A stretch of DNA of 14,794 nucleotides from Veillonella sp. GTDB lineage: Bacteria > Bacillota > Negativicutes > Veillonellales > Veillonellaceae. Positions 1 through 7,184 of this stretch are shown one piece after another (the stretch's first letter is position 1; the number at the start of each line of letters is the position of its first letter). The DNA lies in the NCBI RefSeq assembly GCF_015058545.1, contig NZ_SVCB01000149.1, forward strand, positions 1-14,794, written 5' to 3'. The notes beneath the pieces were generated by a model. That model was not told where the DNA came from. It was given only the letters and a program-made list of their open reading frames with translations, and searched no databases. The position numbers were made by a program, and so were the translations under genes.

Positions 1-1616
1 ACTTTGTCCTCGTAGCCCCAAAGCGGCTCCCGCAATAGTTCGCCCTACCAATATATCGGTACTCACGCCATACACGGCGCCTACGTCAAGACCTACATAC
101 ACTTCACTATCTAAAGACGGTATATGGCTACTGAGTTCCTGCTGTATATACCAGCCCTGTTCCCCGGATAGGGTATATTCCCCATCAAAGCCACGCACCG
201 TATAGCGATTGCCTATACTGATTTGATCCACTCCATATAGCCGTTTATGCCCTGCTGTCCATTGTCCATGAAAATTGGCTTTATAGGAGGCCGGTCGATG
301 GCCTAATGTTAACGGCTTGGTATACTCTACATCCAGTAACCATTGGTGATACCGTGTGCTCGGTATATTTTTGCCCACTATCTCATCCTGAGCCCCTAAC
401 CAGCCCACACCCATCTTCTGTCCTACACGCATATATACCGTCGCATTCCCTATGTACTTTCGCTGCGATAGCCCTAATTCTAATGCCGTTGTATCCATCG
501 CTTGTACGGGAATCTCCATATCATTAATATACACATGAGACGTTCGCTTATGAAGGGTCACATCATAGGCGTCTTTCGTATGCTGTGACCGATGATATAC
601 ATGATCCCAGGTAACGCGGGCCGTATGCACACGGCTACGACTGATAAAACTATAGGGATGACTCATGACCTGTTGATGGTAATTATAGGCGCCATAATAC
701 ATAGAAAACGTATCCCACCCTCTAGCAATTGAATAGCTGATACTTTGATTGCGTGTACCTCCTTCATACCCCATGCGATTCCCATCAAGACCAATATTAC
801 CACGCACAATATCGTTGGCATTAAACGGCTGATCCAATACGACCGATGCATTAACTTGCGAACGTCCCGTATTCCGTAAACCGGAATTATCTACAGAGAG
901 AATACCATGACCCCGGGCACCGGCTTTCGTGACTGTTAGTTCTACATCCGTTATTCCTACGGTATCTCCGGGTAAGAGCTTCATCGTCACATCCTGTGAC
1001 CTCACCCGCTTCATCTGTTCCCAGCCTTGTTCTAAACGCCGTACATTGAGAACATCTCCTTCTCGAATCGGAAAAGCCGATTGCCATGACGGCGTCAAAC
1101 TCCCCTCACTATATATGACCCGTCCTAACCGCCCCGGTATCAATGCTAACCGTAAAGTGCCGGACTCAATATTTTGTTCCGGAATCCGCACTTGAGACGT
1201 AATAAACCCTCGATTAATAAGCGCCTCATTGATTGATTTTACCAGTGTTTCAATCTGTCCTACATTCATTGATTGTTGTTCCGCTTGGCGCACCAGTGAC
1301 ACTAAAAAACTAAATTCATGTGCTAATACATCCGTATCCTTACCACTATCTAATTCAATATGGGTAATAAAAAAGAAGGTCCGCCTTCGTCTACTGCCTG
1401 TTCTTCTGCCATAGACGTAGGGATACCTTCTATCTCTACTCGTTCAGTCCGGTTTCGCTCGTCACGTGCCTCGGCACGTTGTCTCGCCATATTCAATTGC
1501 TCTTGTTGTACTGTTTGCGGCATAACCGAATCGACTGCACTAACTTCGGAAACTAACCCCCATACAGGCGCACTGATTGCCATCAATACAGCTAATTTAA
1601 TACAGGCCTGTTTCAT
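1..1616 (-). CDS. TpsB outer-membrane transporter (ShlB/FhaC/HecB family), frameshifted near its N-terminus, 3' end outside window
   Basis: Two-partner-secretion translocators are outer-membrane barrels that export a large TpsA partner such as a hemolysin or adhesin. The start at 1616 follows an AAGGAG site 7 bases upstream and opens a signal peptide (MKQACIKLAVLMAISAPVWG, then an Ala-type cleavage region) and a charged, helix-prone linker rich in Q, R and E. This frame stops at 1350. A second frame, offset by -1 and open from about 1374 to base 1, carries the rest: a POTRA_2 domain beginning ITHIELDSGKDTDVL, then the ShlB barrel with the VRGFDGE tip motif of loop L6 and a later GLDVGAVYG strand matching the conserved DxG motif. 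The frames join at a T6 tract; one extra T, or a -1 slip, gives the continuous family sequence GPSFFITHIEL. About 538 residues are visible and the last barrel strands lie beyond the left edge. The family call is secure; whether the gene is functional is open. No TpsA partner is in the window. Confidence 0.88.
1368..1374 (-). other. U UUU UUA slippery heptamer at the tpsB frame junction
   Basis: On the coding strand the signal-peptide frame reads TCT TTT TTA TTA. This places T TTT TTA in the exact X XXY YYZ register used for -1 frameshifting. A -1 slip here moves ribosomes into the POTRA/barrel frame, and the original frame stops 15 bases beyond the heptamer (TAG, 1352-1350). A Shine-Dalgarno-like AAGGCGG lies at 1387-1381, six bases upstream of the heptamer. 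I see no strong downstream hairpin. The same T run could instead gain or lose bases by replication slippage, or be a sequencing error. Confidence 0.6.
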
Positions 1617-1692
1617 ACTAACACTCCTTAACTCATTTAAGAATATACACTCACCCAAAAGGTTCTTATTTATTTCATCATTTATTAAGATG

Positions 1693-1721
1693 ATTATATA
1701 GGAAGGAAATCAATTTGTAAA
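1693..1721 (-). promoter_or_regulatory. SigA-type promoter for tpsB
   Basis: On the minus strand TTTACA (1721-1716) and a perfect TATAAT (1698-1693) are separated by exactly 17 bases. Transcription would start near 1686, leaving a leader of about 70 bases before the ATG at 1616. No other gene lies between, so tpsB appears to have its own promoter. Confidence 0.75.
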
Positions 1722-1801
1722 TATGCAATAACAAAATAAAAAAGTCTATTGTAAAATACATATGATATTGTCATAGAATAAACATATCCTCTTTGTAGAG
1801 C

Positions 1802-1820
1802 CTTTTTGCGAATGCAAAAC
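1802..1820. repeat. 19-base repeat, copy 1, within a decayed hairpin
   Basis: The sequence CTTTTTGCGAATGCAAAAC is identical to 1979-1997. Each copy contains the small hairpin TTTTGC-GAAT-GCAAAA and is followed within a few bases by GCCTACG and ATTGG. In this copy the left outer arm has diverged, so the long outer stem of copy 2 no longer forms well. Confidence 0.75.
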
Positions 1821-1881
1821 TAGCCTACGGATTGGTTTTACTTTTTTCATCTTCTCCCCCTCTTTAGAAACGAAGCGACGC

Positions 1882-1914
1882 ACTCTTTAACAGAGAAAAA
1901 CTATCTCAAAGAGT
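1882..1914. repeat. Inverted repeat between the two 19-base repeat copies
   Basis: ACTCTTT (1882-1888) pairs with AAAGAGT (1908-1914), and GAGA (1893-1896) pairs with TCTC (1904-1907), leaving a four-base bulge on one side and a seven-base loop. It lacks a following T run, so it is not an obvious terminator. Its role is unknown. Confidence 0.5.
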
Positions 1915-1952
1915 AAAGTTGCAACCGTAGTTTATACTAGCGTTATAAAGTC

Positions 1953-2025
1953 AAAAAAATTCTCCCCAATCGTAGGGTCTTTTTGCGAATGCAAAACCAA
2001 GCCTACGATTGGGAGAAATTTTTTT
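1953..2025. terminator. Long nested bidirectional hairpin, terminator-like, holding repeat copy 2
   Basis: Left arm TTCTCCCCAATCGTAGG (1960-1976) pairs with CCTACGATTGGGAGAA (2002-2017) with one bulged C. Seven A on the left (1953-1959) and seven T on the right (2019-2025) extend the pairing and give a U tract on either strand. The loop itself contains TTTTGC-GAAT-GCAAAA. It lies about 70 bases downstream of the 100-residue gene and probably ends the nudF-deoB transcript. The A/T flanks would work in either direction, although no plus-strand gene is present. Confidence 0.7.
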
Positions 2026-2092
2026 ACTTTTGAGGTAGTTTTAACAGCTTATATTTGAAATAGTTTTCGCCTATAGAGTGGGATCTTCGTTT

Positions 2093-2395
2093 CTATTTAA
2101 GATCCCCGTGCATGATAGTGCGAAACAAATTCAATGCCACGGCCACCGGCTTTCCTTCATCCAAAGCAGTCGTAGCCTGACCGATAGCACGGCGGAATGT
2201 TTCATACGTTTCTTCTGTACCAGATTTTTCTACCGCATCGATATCCATGTCCATGATGTATTTAAATAAGGCATGGATTTCATCGTTGCCCATCCCCTGC
2301 TCCTGCGCTACGGCAGTCTGTCTTTTAGCCCAATAATAACGGGCTTTTTCAGCCGGATCCGTTGGAACCGGATGTTTTGCATGTGTACAGCTCAT
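2093..2395 (-). CDS. Hypothetical protein, 100 residues
   Basis: I do not recognise this protein. It follows deoB on the same strand with a 71-base gap and has a good site, GAGGAA, five bases before the ATG. Synonymous codon use looks like that of its neighbours. The product is soluble, with no signal peptide or membrane segment, and is predicted to be mainly helical. Its N-terminus (MSCTHAKHPVP) has a Cys and two His within six residues, and an acidic MDMDIDAVEK segment sits in the middle. It may be cotranscribed with the nudF-deoB pair, but the gap leaves room for its own promoter. Its last codons are part of a hairpin (2080-2106). I would not assign a function. Confidence 0.75.
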   Translation of the reverse strand: MSCTHAKHPVPTDPAEKARYYWAKRQTAVAQEQGMGNDEIHALFKYIMDMDIDAVEKSGTEETYETFRRAIGQATTALDEGKPVAVALNLFRTIMHGDLK

Positions 2396-2466
2396 AGTAT
2401 TTCCTCAATTCTTTTTAAATTAATAACATCACAATATCTGAATTTAAATCTTATACTTTAGATTTA

Positions 2467-3642
2467 TTATTTCGCATCCTTAATAACATTCAAGAAACTG
2501 GTGCCTACATCGCCCTTAAGGCCGAAATTATCAAGTATGGTCTGCCCTACATCGGCAAAGGTATCGCGGTCGCCCAAAGCTACCGGTTTATTTAAACCTT
2601 GCCAATATCCTAATAAAGGTACCAATTCGCGAGTATGGTCGGTCCCCTGCCAAGTAGGATCATTACCGTGGTCCGCGGTGATTAGTAACAAATCATCTTC
2701 AGTGAGAAGATCCATGAATCCTCCAAGCTGATAGTCAAAATCTTCCAACGCGCGTTTGTAGCCGGGTACATTGCGGCGATGGCCGTACATGCTGTCAAAT
2801 TCAACCAGATTAATCATCATGAGGCCTTCTTTAAAGGTACCGCCCAAAAGACGAGCCGCTTCATTCATACCATGGCTGTTTGACTTGGTCGGATAGGATT
2901 CACTGATGCCCACACGGGCATAAATATCGCCGATTTTGCCGACGCCGATAGTCTGCAGATTATGCTGCTGTAAGATTTCCCAATATAAAGTTTTTTCAGG
3001 CATACGACTGTAATCATGACGATTGGCAGTCCGCTTGAAATGGCCTAATTCACCCACAAAAGGCCTTGCAATGATACGACCTACATAATAATCGCCGATA
3101 CATACCTTTTCACGGGTAATCTTGCAAATACGATACAGCTCTTCAAGAGGAATTACATCTTCATGAGCGGCAATCTGAAAAACGGAATCGGCCGATGTAT
3201 AGACAATCGGTTTGCCCGTTTTCATATGCTCTTCGCCGAGGCGTTCTATAATTTCCGTACCGGACGCCACTTCATTACCTAAATAGCCATAGCCCGTTTC
3301 ACGGGTAAAGGCATCCATCACTTCTTTCGGGAAGCCTTCATAAAACGTCGGAAACGGCACATCCACCGGATGACCAAGGAGTTCCCAATGGCCGCTCGTC
3401 GTATCCTTACCGCGACTGATTTCGTGAAAGCGTCCGAAAAGGCCGGTTACCGGTTCGTCATCGGCTTTAATATCTGCAATATCGGCCAATCCTAAGCGTT
3501 TTAAATTAGGACAACGTAAGGTTCCGCCGACCGATTCAATATGGCCCACTGTATTGGCCCCTTCGTCGCCAAAGGCAGCGGCATCTGTCGCATGACCGAT
3601 ACCCACGCTATCCATAACCAATAATATAACTCGTTTAAACAT
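2467..3642 (-). CDS. deoB: Phosphopentomutase DeoB
   Basis: DeoB interconverts (deoxy)ribose 1-phosphate and 5-phosphate in the cytosol, linking nucleoside breakdown to central metabolism. It belongs to the alkaline-phosphatase-like metalloenzymes. Visible features are the N-terminal metal-binding MDSVGIG (Asp11), GKDTTSGHWE (79-87) around the phosphoacceptor, the long HMKTGKPIVYTSADSVFQIA core, and the C-terminal TADHGNDPTWQGTDHTRE with the remaining metal ligands. The phosphoacceptor position appears to be Ser83 where the Bacillus enzyme has Thr; as I recall, the E. coli enzyme also has Ser there, so this is not a defect. The length of 391 residues is normal. A GAGG site precedes the ATG. 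It lies 42 bases after the Nudix gene, whose product generates ribose 5-phosphate, so the pairing is coherent. Confidence 0.96.
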   Translation of the reverse strand: MFKRVILLVMDSVGIGHATDAAAFGDEGANTVGHIESVGGTLRCPNLKRLGLADIADIKADDEPVTGLFGRFHEISRGKDTTSGHWELLGHPVDVPFPTFYEGFPKEVMDAFTRETGYGYLGNEVASGTEIIERLGEEHMKTGKPIVYTSADSVFQIAAHEDVIPLEELYRICKITREKVCIGDYYVGRIIARPFVGELGHFKRTANRHDYSRMPEKTLYWEILQQHNLQTIGVGKIGDIYARVGISESYPTKSNSHGMNEAARLLGGTFKEGLMMINLVEFDSMYGHRRNVPGYKRALEDFDYQLGGFMDLLTEDDLLLITADHGNDPTWQGTDHTRELVPLLGYWQGLNKPVALGDRDTFADVGQTILDNFGLKGDVGTSFLNVIKDAK

Positions 3643-3660
3643 AATACGCCTCTATTCTTT

Positions 3661-3678
3661 TCTTAAGTTAACTTAAGA
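3661..3678. repeat. Perfect 18-base palindrome between the Nudix gene and deoB
   Basis: TCTTAAGTTAACTTAAGA is identical to its own reverse complement with no central spacer. It starts six bases beyond the Nudix stop codon and ends about 20 bases before the deoB ATG, just upstream of its ribosome binding site. A loop-free palindrome suits a dimeric repressor site better than an RNA hairpin, but the regulator, if any, is unknown. Confidence 0.6.
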
Positions 3679-3684
3679 TGCTGT

Positions 3685-4218
3685 TTATTTTATGTATGGC
3701 ATAGCCAAAGCTAATGCCGCTAATGTTTTAGCGTCTTTAATTTCTTCCTTACGAATCGCTTCCATCAATTCGTCGAACGTGTAATATTCGAGTTCTACAT
3801 ATTCATCATCATCCCAATTAGTTTCACCCTTGCTGAGGCCTTTAGCCACATAGAGATGAATCACTTCATTACAAAAACCGGGACTTGTGGCAATAGCGCC
3901 CAAAGAAATCCATTCGGAAGCCTTATAACCCGTTTCCTCTTCCAATTCACGTTTGGCACAATGTAACGGGTCTTCCGCGCCGTCCAGTTTGCCCGCCGGG
4001 ATTTCCAGTAAACCGCGATCCAACGCATAACGGAATTGGCGTTCCATAACGATACGGCCTTGATCGTCAATCACAACGATGGCACTGGCACCGGGATGAT
4101 GAACCACTTCACGCCACGCTTCCTTGCCGTTTACATCGGCTACGTCAAAGGTAACTTTAATCAAACGACCGTCAAATTTCATTTCCGATGATATCTGTTT
4201 TTCTCTGTGCAAGCTCAT
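3685..4218 (-). CDS. Nudix hydrolase, ADP-ribose pyrophosphatase type (NudF-like)
   Basis: Enzymes of this family hydrolyse ADP-ribose to AMP and ribose 5-phosphate, clearing a reactive product of NAD turnover. The 177-residue protein has a complete Nudix box: Gly76, five residues, Glu82, seven residues, then RELEEETGY (90-98). The box is preceded by LLEIPAGKLDG and followed by SPGFCNEVIHLYVAKGL, both typical of the ADP-ribose group. A basic HREKQISSEMKFDGRLI start is also usual. An AGGAG site sits six bases before the ATG at 4218. It is the first gene of a probable operon with deoB, which uses the pentose phosphate it releases. Substrate is inferred from family and context; other nucleoside-diphosphate sugars are possible. 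Confidence 0.92.
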   Translation of the reverse strand: MSLHREKQISSEMKFDGRLIKVTFDVADVNGKEAWREVVHHPGASAIVVIDDQGRIVMERQFRYALDRGLLEIPAGKLDGAEDPLHCAKRELEEETGYKASEWISLGAIATSPGFCNEVIHLYVAKGLSKGETNWDDDEYVELEYYTFDELMEAIRKEEIKDAKTLAALALAMPYIK

Positions 4219-4257
4219 AGGTATCTCCTCTTTGCTGATTTCACTAATTCTAAAATA

Positions 4258-4297
4258 CGATTACCGGCGACTCTAACGCCCAACGCGCTCTGCCGGC
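4258..4297 (-). promoter_or_regulatory. Structured 5' leader of the Nudix-deoB transcript
   Basis: Within the leader, GCCGGC pairs with GCCGGT across about 23 bases. The intervening sequence can form a second stem, AGCGC with GCGTT (one G-U pair). It is a GC-rich island in otherwise AT-rich DNA. I do not recognise a known riboswitch class; coordinates are approximate. Confidence 0.4.
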
Positions 4298-4330
4298 TAA
4301 ACAGTTTATATTGAAATATATTCTCTATTT

Positions 4331-4358
4331 ATTGTATCACACAAAATCCAAAGGTAAA
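4331..4358 (-). promoter_or_regulatory. Promoter of the Nudix-deoB operon, extended -10
   Basis: On the minus strand TTTACC (4358-4353) and TACAAT (4336-4331) are 16 bases apart, with a TG one base before the -10 (TGATACAAT). Transcription would begin near 4324, giving a leader of about 105 bases with GC-rich pairing. Confidence 0.65.
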
Positions 4359-4421
4359 GCGATGAAAAGTTTATGCCCATCTATTAACTAATTTCTATGG
4401 CTGAACTCAAAAAAATATAAC

Positions 4422-4473
4422 AAAAAACTCCATGGCAACCACACTCAGCAAGCTGAGCGCAGCGTCATGGAGT
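4422..4473 (-). terminator. Rho-independent terminator after dut
   Basis: In the transcript ACTCCATG (4473-4466) pairs with CATGGAGT (4434-4427) and is followed by a run of U (4427-4422). The loop holds an inner hairpin, CTCAG-CTTG-CTGAG. It begins about ten bases after the dut stop codon and closes the pnp-dut transcript. Confidence 0.88.
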
Positions 4474-4483
4474 ATCTTATTTA

Positions 4484-4933
4484 TTAATTGTTACCGGTAC
4501 TGCCGATACCGCCTTTACGAATGCCGGTGGCATCGTCATCGGTAGCGATTAAATATTTAGAGAAAATGCCCTGGGCCACGCGTTCGCCTTTTTCAAGCTG
4601 AACTTCTTCTTTGCCCATATTAATAAGGGCAATCAGAATATGACCTTCATTTTCTTCATTATTATAATAATCACTGTCAATGATGCCGGTACTATTCACG
4701 AGCATAAGGTGCCGTTTAATAGCCATGCTGGAACGAATATGAATCGCCAAATATTCATCGTAATTCATAAACGCTTTGAGGCCTGTAGCCACCAACTTCA
4801 TTTCGCCGGGCGCAATTGTTACGGCTTCCGCACATTCAATATCGTAGCCCGCGCTTTCCGTTGTTTTCCGTCTTGGTAAAGCTATATCTTTATCTTCAAA
4901 CTGTGATACAACTTCAAATCCACGTATATCCAT
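4484..4933 (-). CDS. dut: dUTP diphosphatase (trimeric dUTPase)
   Basis: dUTPase hydrolyses dUTP to dUMP and pyrophosphate, preventing uracil incorporation into DNA and supplying dUMP for dTMP synthesis. All five motifs of the trimeric family are present in 149 residues: AGYDI (28-32), RSSMAIK (67-73), NSTGIIDSDYYN (80-91) with catalytic Asp86, ERVAQGIF (117-124) and the C-terminal Gly-rich RKGGIGSTG (139-147) that closes over the substrate. Motif 3 is followed by a short acidic insertion (NNEENEG) compared with E. coli Dut. An AGGAG site lies seven bases before the ATG. It follows pnp by 26 bases, so the two are probably cotranscribed. Confidence 0.95.
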   Translation of the reverse strand: MDIRGFEVVSQFEDKDIALPRRKTTESAGYDIECAEAVTIAPGEMKLVATGLKAFMNYDEYLAIHIRSSMAIKRHLMLVNSTGIIDSDYYNNEENEGHILIALINMGKEEVQLEKGERVAQGIFSKYLIATDDDATGIRKGGIGSTGNN

Positions 4934-4959
4934 CTAACGACTCCTCTTTCAAGTGATAG

Positions 4960-7029
4960 TTATTTTAAGCAATCTTTGCGGGACAAGTTGATACGGCCCT
5001 GTTTATCAATTTCGATAACTTTAACCATAATTTCGTCGCCCACATTGACAACATCTTCAACATTTTCAACACGTTCTTTAGCTAATTTGGAAATATGTAC
5101 CAAACCTTCTTTGCCCGGTAATACTTCAACAAAGGCACCAAAGTTCATGAGACGGGTTACTTTACCGAGGTACACTTCACCCACTTCAACTTCTTTCGTC
5201 AAGTTGGTAATAATTTCAATCGCTTTATTGGCAGCCGCTTCTTCAACGGCAGCGATGAAGATAGTACCGTCATCTTCAATATCGATTTTAGCACCGGTTT
5301 CTTCGATAATACCGCGAATTACTTTACCGCCTTGACCGATTACGTCACGAATCTTGTCAGGGTCGATGTTCATGGTAATAATGCGCGGAGCCCATGGGGA
5401 CATATTATCGCGTGGTGCATCGATAACAGCAAGCATTTTACCCATAATGTGCATACGGCCTTTATGAGCCTGTTCCAACGCTTCTTTTAAGATTTCACGG
5501 GATAAACCGGAAATTTTAATATCCATCTGAATAGCGGTAACGCCTTTCGCCGTACCGGCTACTTTGAAGTCCATATCGCCCAAAGCATCTTCCATGCCTT
5601 GAATATCCGTTAAAATCGTGTAATGTTCACCCTGAGTTACAAGACCCATAGCGATACCGGCTACCGGTGCTTTAATAGGCACACCGGCGTCCATCAAGGA
5701 CAAGGTGCTGCCGCACACGCTGGCCATGGAGCTGGAACCGTTGGATTCCAATACTTCGGATACAAGTCGCATAGCGTATGGGAATTCTTCCTCGCTAGGA
5801 AGAACAGCCAATAAAGCACGTTCCGCCAAGGCACCGTGACCGATTTCACGACGTCCCGGACCGCGGGAGGAACGAGCTTCCCCTACGGAATAGGATGGGA
5901 AATTGTAGTGGTGAATATAACGTTTTTCCGTTTCAATACCGATACCGTCGATAGTCTGTTTTTCAGACAATGGAGCTAACGTACAGATATTAAGAACCTG
6001 AGTTTGACCACGAGTGAATAGACCGGATCCGTGAGTACGTGGCAATACACCTACACGTACGCTGATTGGACGTACTTCATCCAACTGACGGCCGTCCGGA
6101 CGGATTTTTTCAACCGTAATCATATGACGAACGATTTCTTTCGTCATTTTTTCAAGCGCCATATTTACGTCATCCATGTTTTCAGGATAAATTTCTTCAA
6201 AATGAGCGCGTGTATCGGCGTATACTTCATCCTGCTGCGCATCGCGTTGTTGTTTATCGGCACAACGTACGGCTTTGTCGAGGGCATCATGAGCGTATTC
6301 TTTAACGGCTGCTAAAACATCTTCGTCCAAAGCATGCGTTGGCAATACGCGTTTTTCTTTGCCTGCCACGGCTACCATTTCTTCTTGGAAAGAAACGATG
6401 CGTTTAATTTCTTCATGAGCCGCCATGATAGCGTCTAAAAGTACATCTTCCGCTACTTCCTGAGCACCGCCTTCTACCATCAAGATAGCATCTTTTGTGC
6501 CCGCTACGACTACATTTAAATCAGTAGCTTCAAGTTGTGCTACGGTTGGGTTAATTACAAAAGAACCGTTTACACGGCCGATACGAACACCGGCGATAGG
6601 ACCTGCCCAAGGAATATCGGACAAGGCCAAGGCTGCGGACGCACCAATCATACCGCAAATTTCAGGAGCATTATCCTGATCTACGGACAATACGGTAGCG
6701 CATACATGCACTTCATTACGGCAACCTTTGTCGAATAATGGGCGAATCGGACGGTCAATCAAACGGCTGTGCAAAATAGCTGTTTCCGGCGGACGACCTT
6801 CACGTTTAACGAAGCCCCCCGGAATGCGGCCTACCGCATACACTTTTTCTTCATAATCTACAGTCAATGGGAAGAAGTCAATGTCCTTGGCTTCTTTGGA
6901 TGCCGTAGCCGTTACCAATACGACCGTATCACCATAACGTACTAAGGCTGCACCGCCTGCTTGTTTTGCCAATTCCCCTGTTTCAATAGTTAGGGTACGA
7001 CCGGCAAGATCCATTTGGAATTGTTCCAT
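4960..7029 (-). CDS. pnp: Polyribonucleotide nucleotidyltransferase (PNPase)
   Basis: PNPase degrades RNA 3' to 5' by phosphorolysis and can add tails in reverse; it works as a trimer in the cytosol, often with other decay enzymes. The 689 residues show the full architecture: a first RNase PH domain (about 1-140), the helical linker (about 150-300), a second catalytic RNase PH domain (about 310-540) with SNGSSSMASVCGS (429-441) and DALGDMDFK containing Asp481, Asp487 and Lys489, a KH domain with the GQGG loop (565-568), and a C-terminal S1 domain (about 617-686). A GAGGAGG site lies seven bases before the ATG. rpsO sits directly upstream, the classic rpsO-pnp order. A terminator-like hairpin lies between them, so pnp is probably served by its own promoter plus read-through. 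Confidence 0.98.
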   Translation of the reverse strand: MEQFQMDLAGRTLTIETGELAKQAGGAALVRYGDTVVLVTATASKEAKDIDFFPLTVDYEEKVYAVGRIPGGFVKREGRPPETAILHSRLIDRPIRPLFDKGCRNEVHVCATVLSVDQDNAPEICGMIGASAALALSDIPWAGPIAGVRIGRVNGSFVINPTVAQLEATDLNVVVAGTKDAILMVEGGAQEVAEDVLLDAIMAAHEEIKRIVSFQEEMVAVAGKEKRVLPTHALDEDVLAAVKEYAHDALDKAVRCADKQQRDAQQDEVYADTRAHFEEIYPENMDDVNMALEKMTKEIVRHMITVEKIRPDGRQLDEVRPISVRVGVLPRTHGSGLFTRGQTQVLNICTLAPLSEKQTIDGIGIETEKRYIHHYNFPSYSVGEARSSRGPGRREIGHGALAERALLAVLPSEEEFPYAMRLVSEVLESNGSSSMASVCGSTLSLMDAGVPIKAPVAGIAMGLVTQGEHYTILTDIQGMEDALGDMDFKVAGTAKGVTAIQMDIKISGLSREILKEALEQAHKGRMHIMGKMLAVIDAPRDNMSPWAPRIITMNIDPDKIRDVIGQGGKVIRGIIEETGAKIDIEDDGTIFIAAVEEAAANKAIEIITNLTKEVEVGEVYLGKVTRLMNFGAFVEVLPGKEGLVHISKLAKERVENVEDVVNVGDEIMVKVIEIDKQGRINLSRKDCLK

Positions 7030-7078
7030 TCCGATTCCTCCTCTGAGTTACTCTTCTACAATTTTTACATTCTCTATT

Positions 7079-7106
7079 ATTGTAAATGATTATCTCATAA
7101 AATAAA
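7079..7106 (-). promoter_or_regulatory. Possible pnp promoter
   Basis: TTTATT (7106-7101) and TACAAT (7084-7079) on the minus strand are separated by 16 bases. It lies between the rpsO terminator and the pnp start, leaving a leader of roughly 40 bases. The -35 box is weak and the region is AT-rich, so the call is tentative. Confidence 0.45.
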
Positions 7107-7128
7107 AGTGTTTTATTAGTTATTATAT

Positions 7129-7154
7129 AAAAAAAGCGGCCAAGGCCGCTTTTT
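7129..7154 (-). terminator. Rho-independent terminator between rpsO and pnp
   Basis: GCGGCC (7136-7141) and GGCCGC (7144-7149) form a tight stem with adjoining A-T pairs and a two-base centre. On the minus strand the stem is followed by seven T (7135-7129). It begins about 30 bases after the rpsO stop codon. In many bacteria such a hairpin allows partial read-through into pnp. Confidence 0.88.
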
Positions 7155-7184
7155 AAGTTACGCAAACTAACGCGTGAAACGCAA

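Larger units (their letters stand above)
1617..2092. other. 476-base gene-free spacer with several hairpins
   Basis: This AT-rich stretch between the 100-residue gene and tpsB holds no convincing reading frame on either strand. It contains the tpsB promoter, two copies of a 19-base repeat (1802-1820 and 1979-1997), a long bidirectional terminator-like hairpin around the second copy, and a further inverted repeat at 1882-1914. A last hairpin (GGGATCTT 2080-2087, AAGATCCC 2099-2106) spans the stop codon of the upstream gene. A small RNA is possible, but I cannot identify a convincing promoter for one. Confidence 0.7.

Noticed and set aside
306..1701. Plus-strand frames and minus-strand alternative frames within tpsB
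   Set aside because: The minus-strand POTRA/barrel frame explains the region. The other frames lack family features.
2445..2466. AAATCT/AGATTT hairpin just after the deoB stop as a terminator
   Set aside because: Short, A/T-only stem without a U tract; likely chance in AT-rich sequence.
7076..7100. Fur-box-like sequence upstream of pnp
   Set aside because: Only a loose match to the inverted repeat of a Fur site in AT-rich DNA, and iron control of pnp has no support here.
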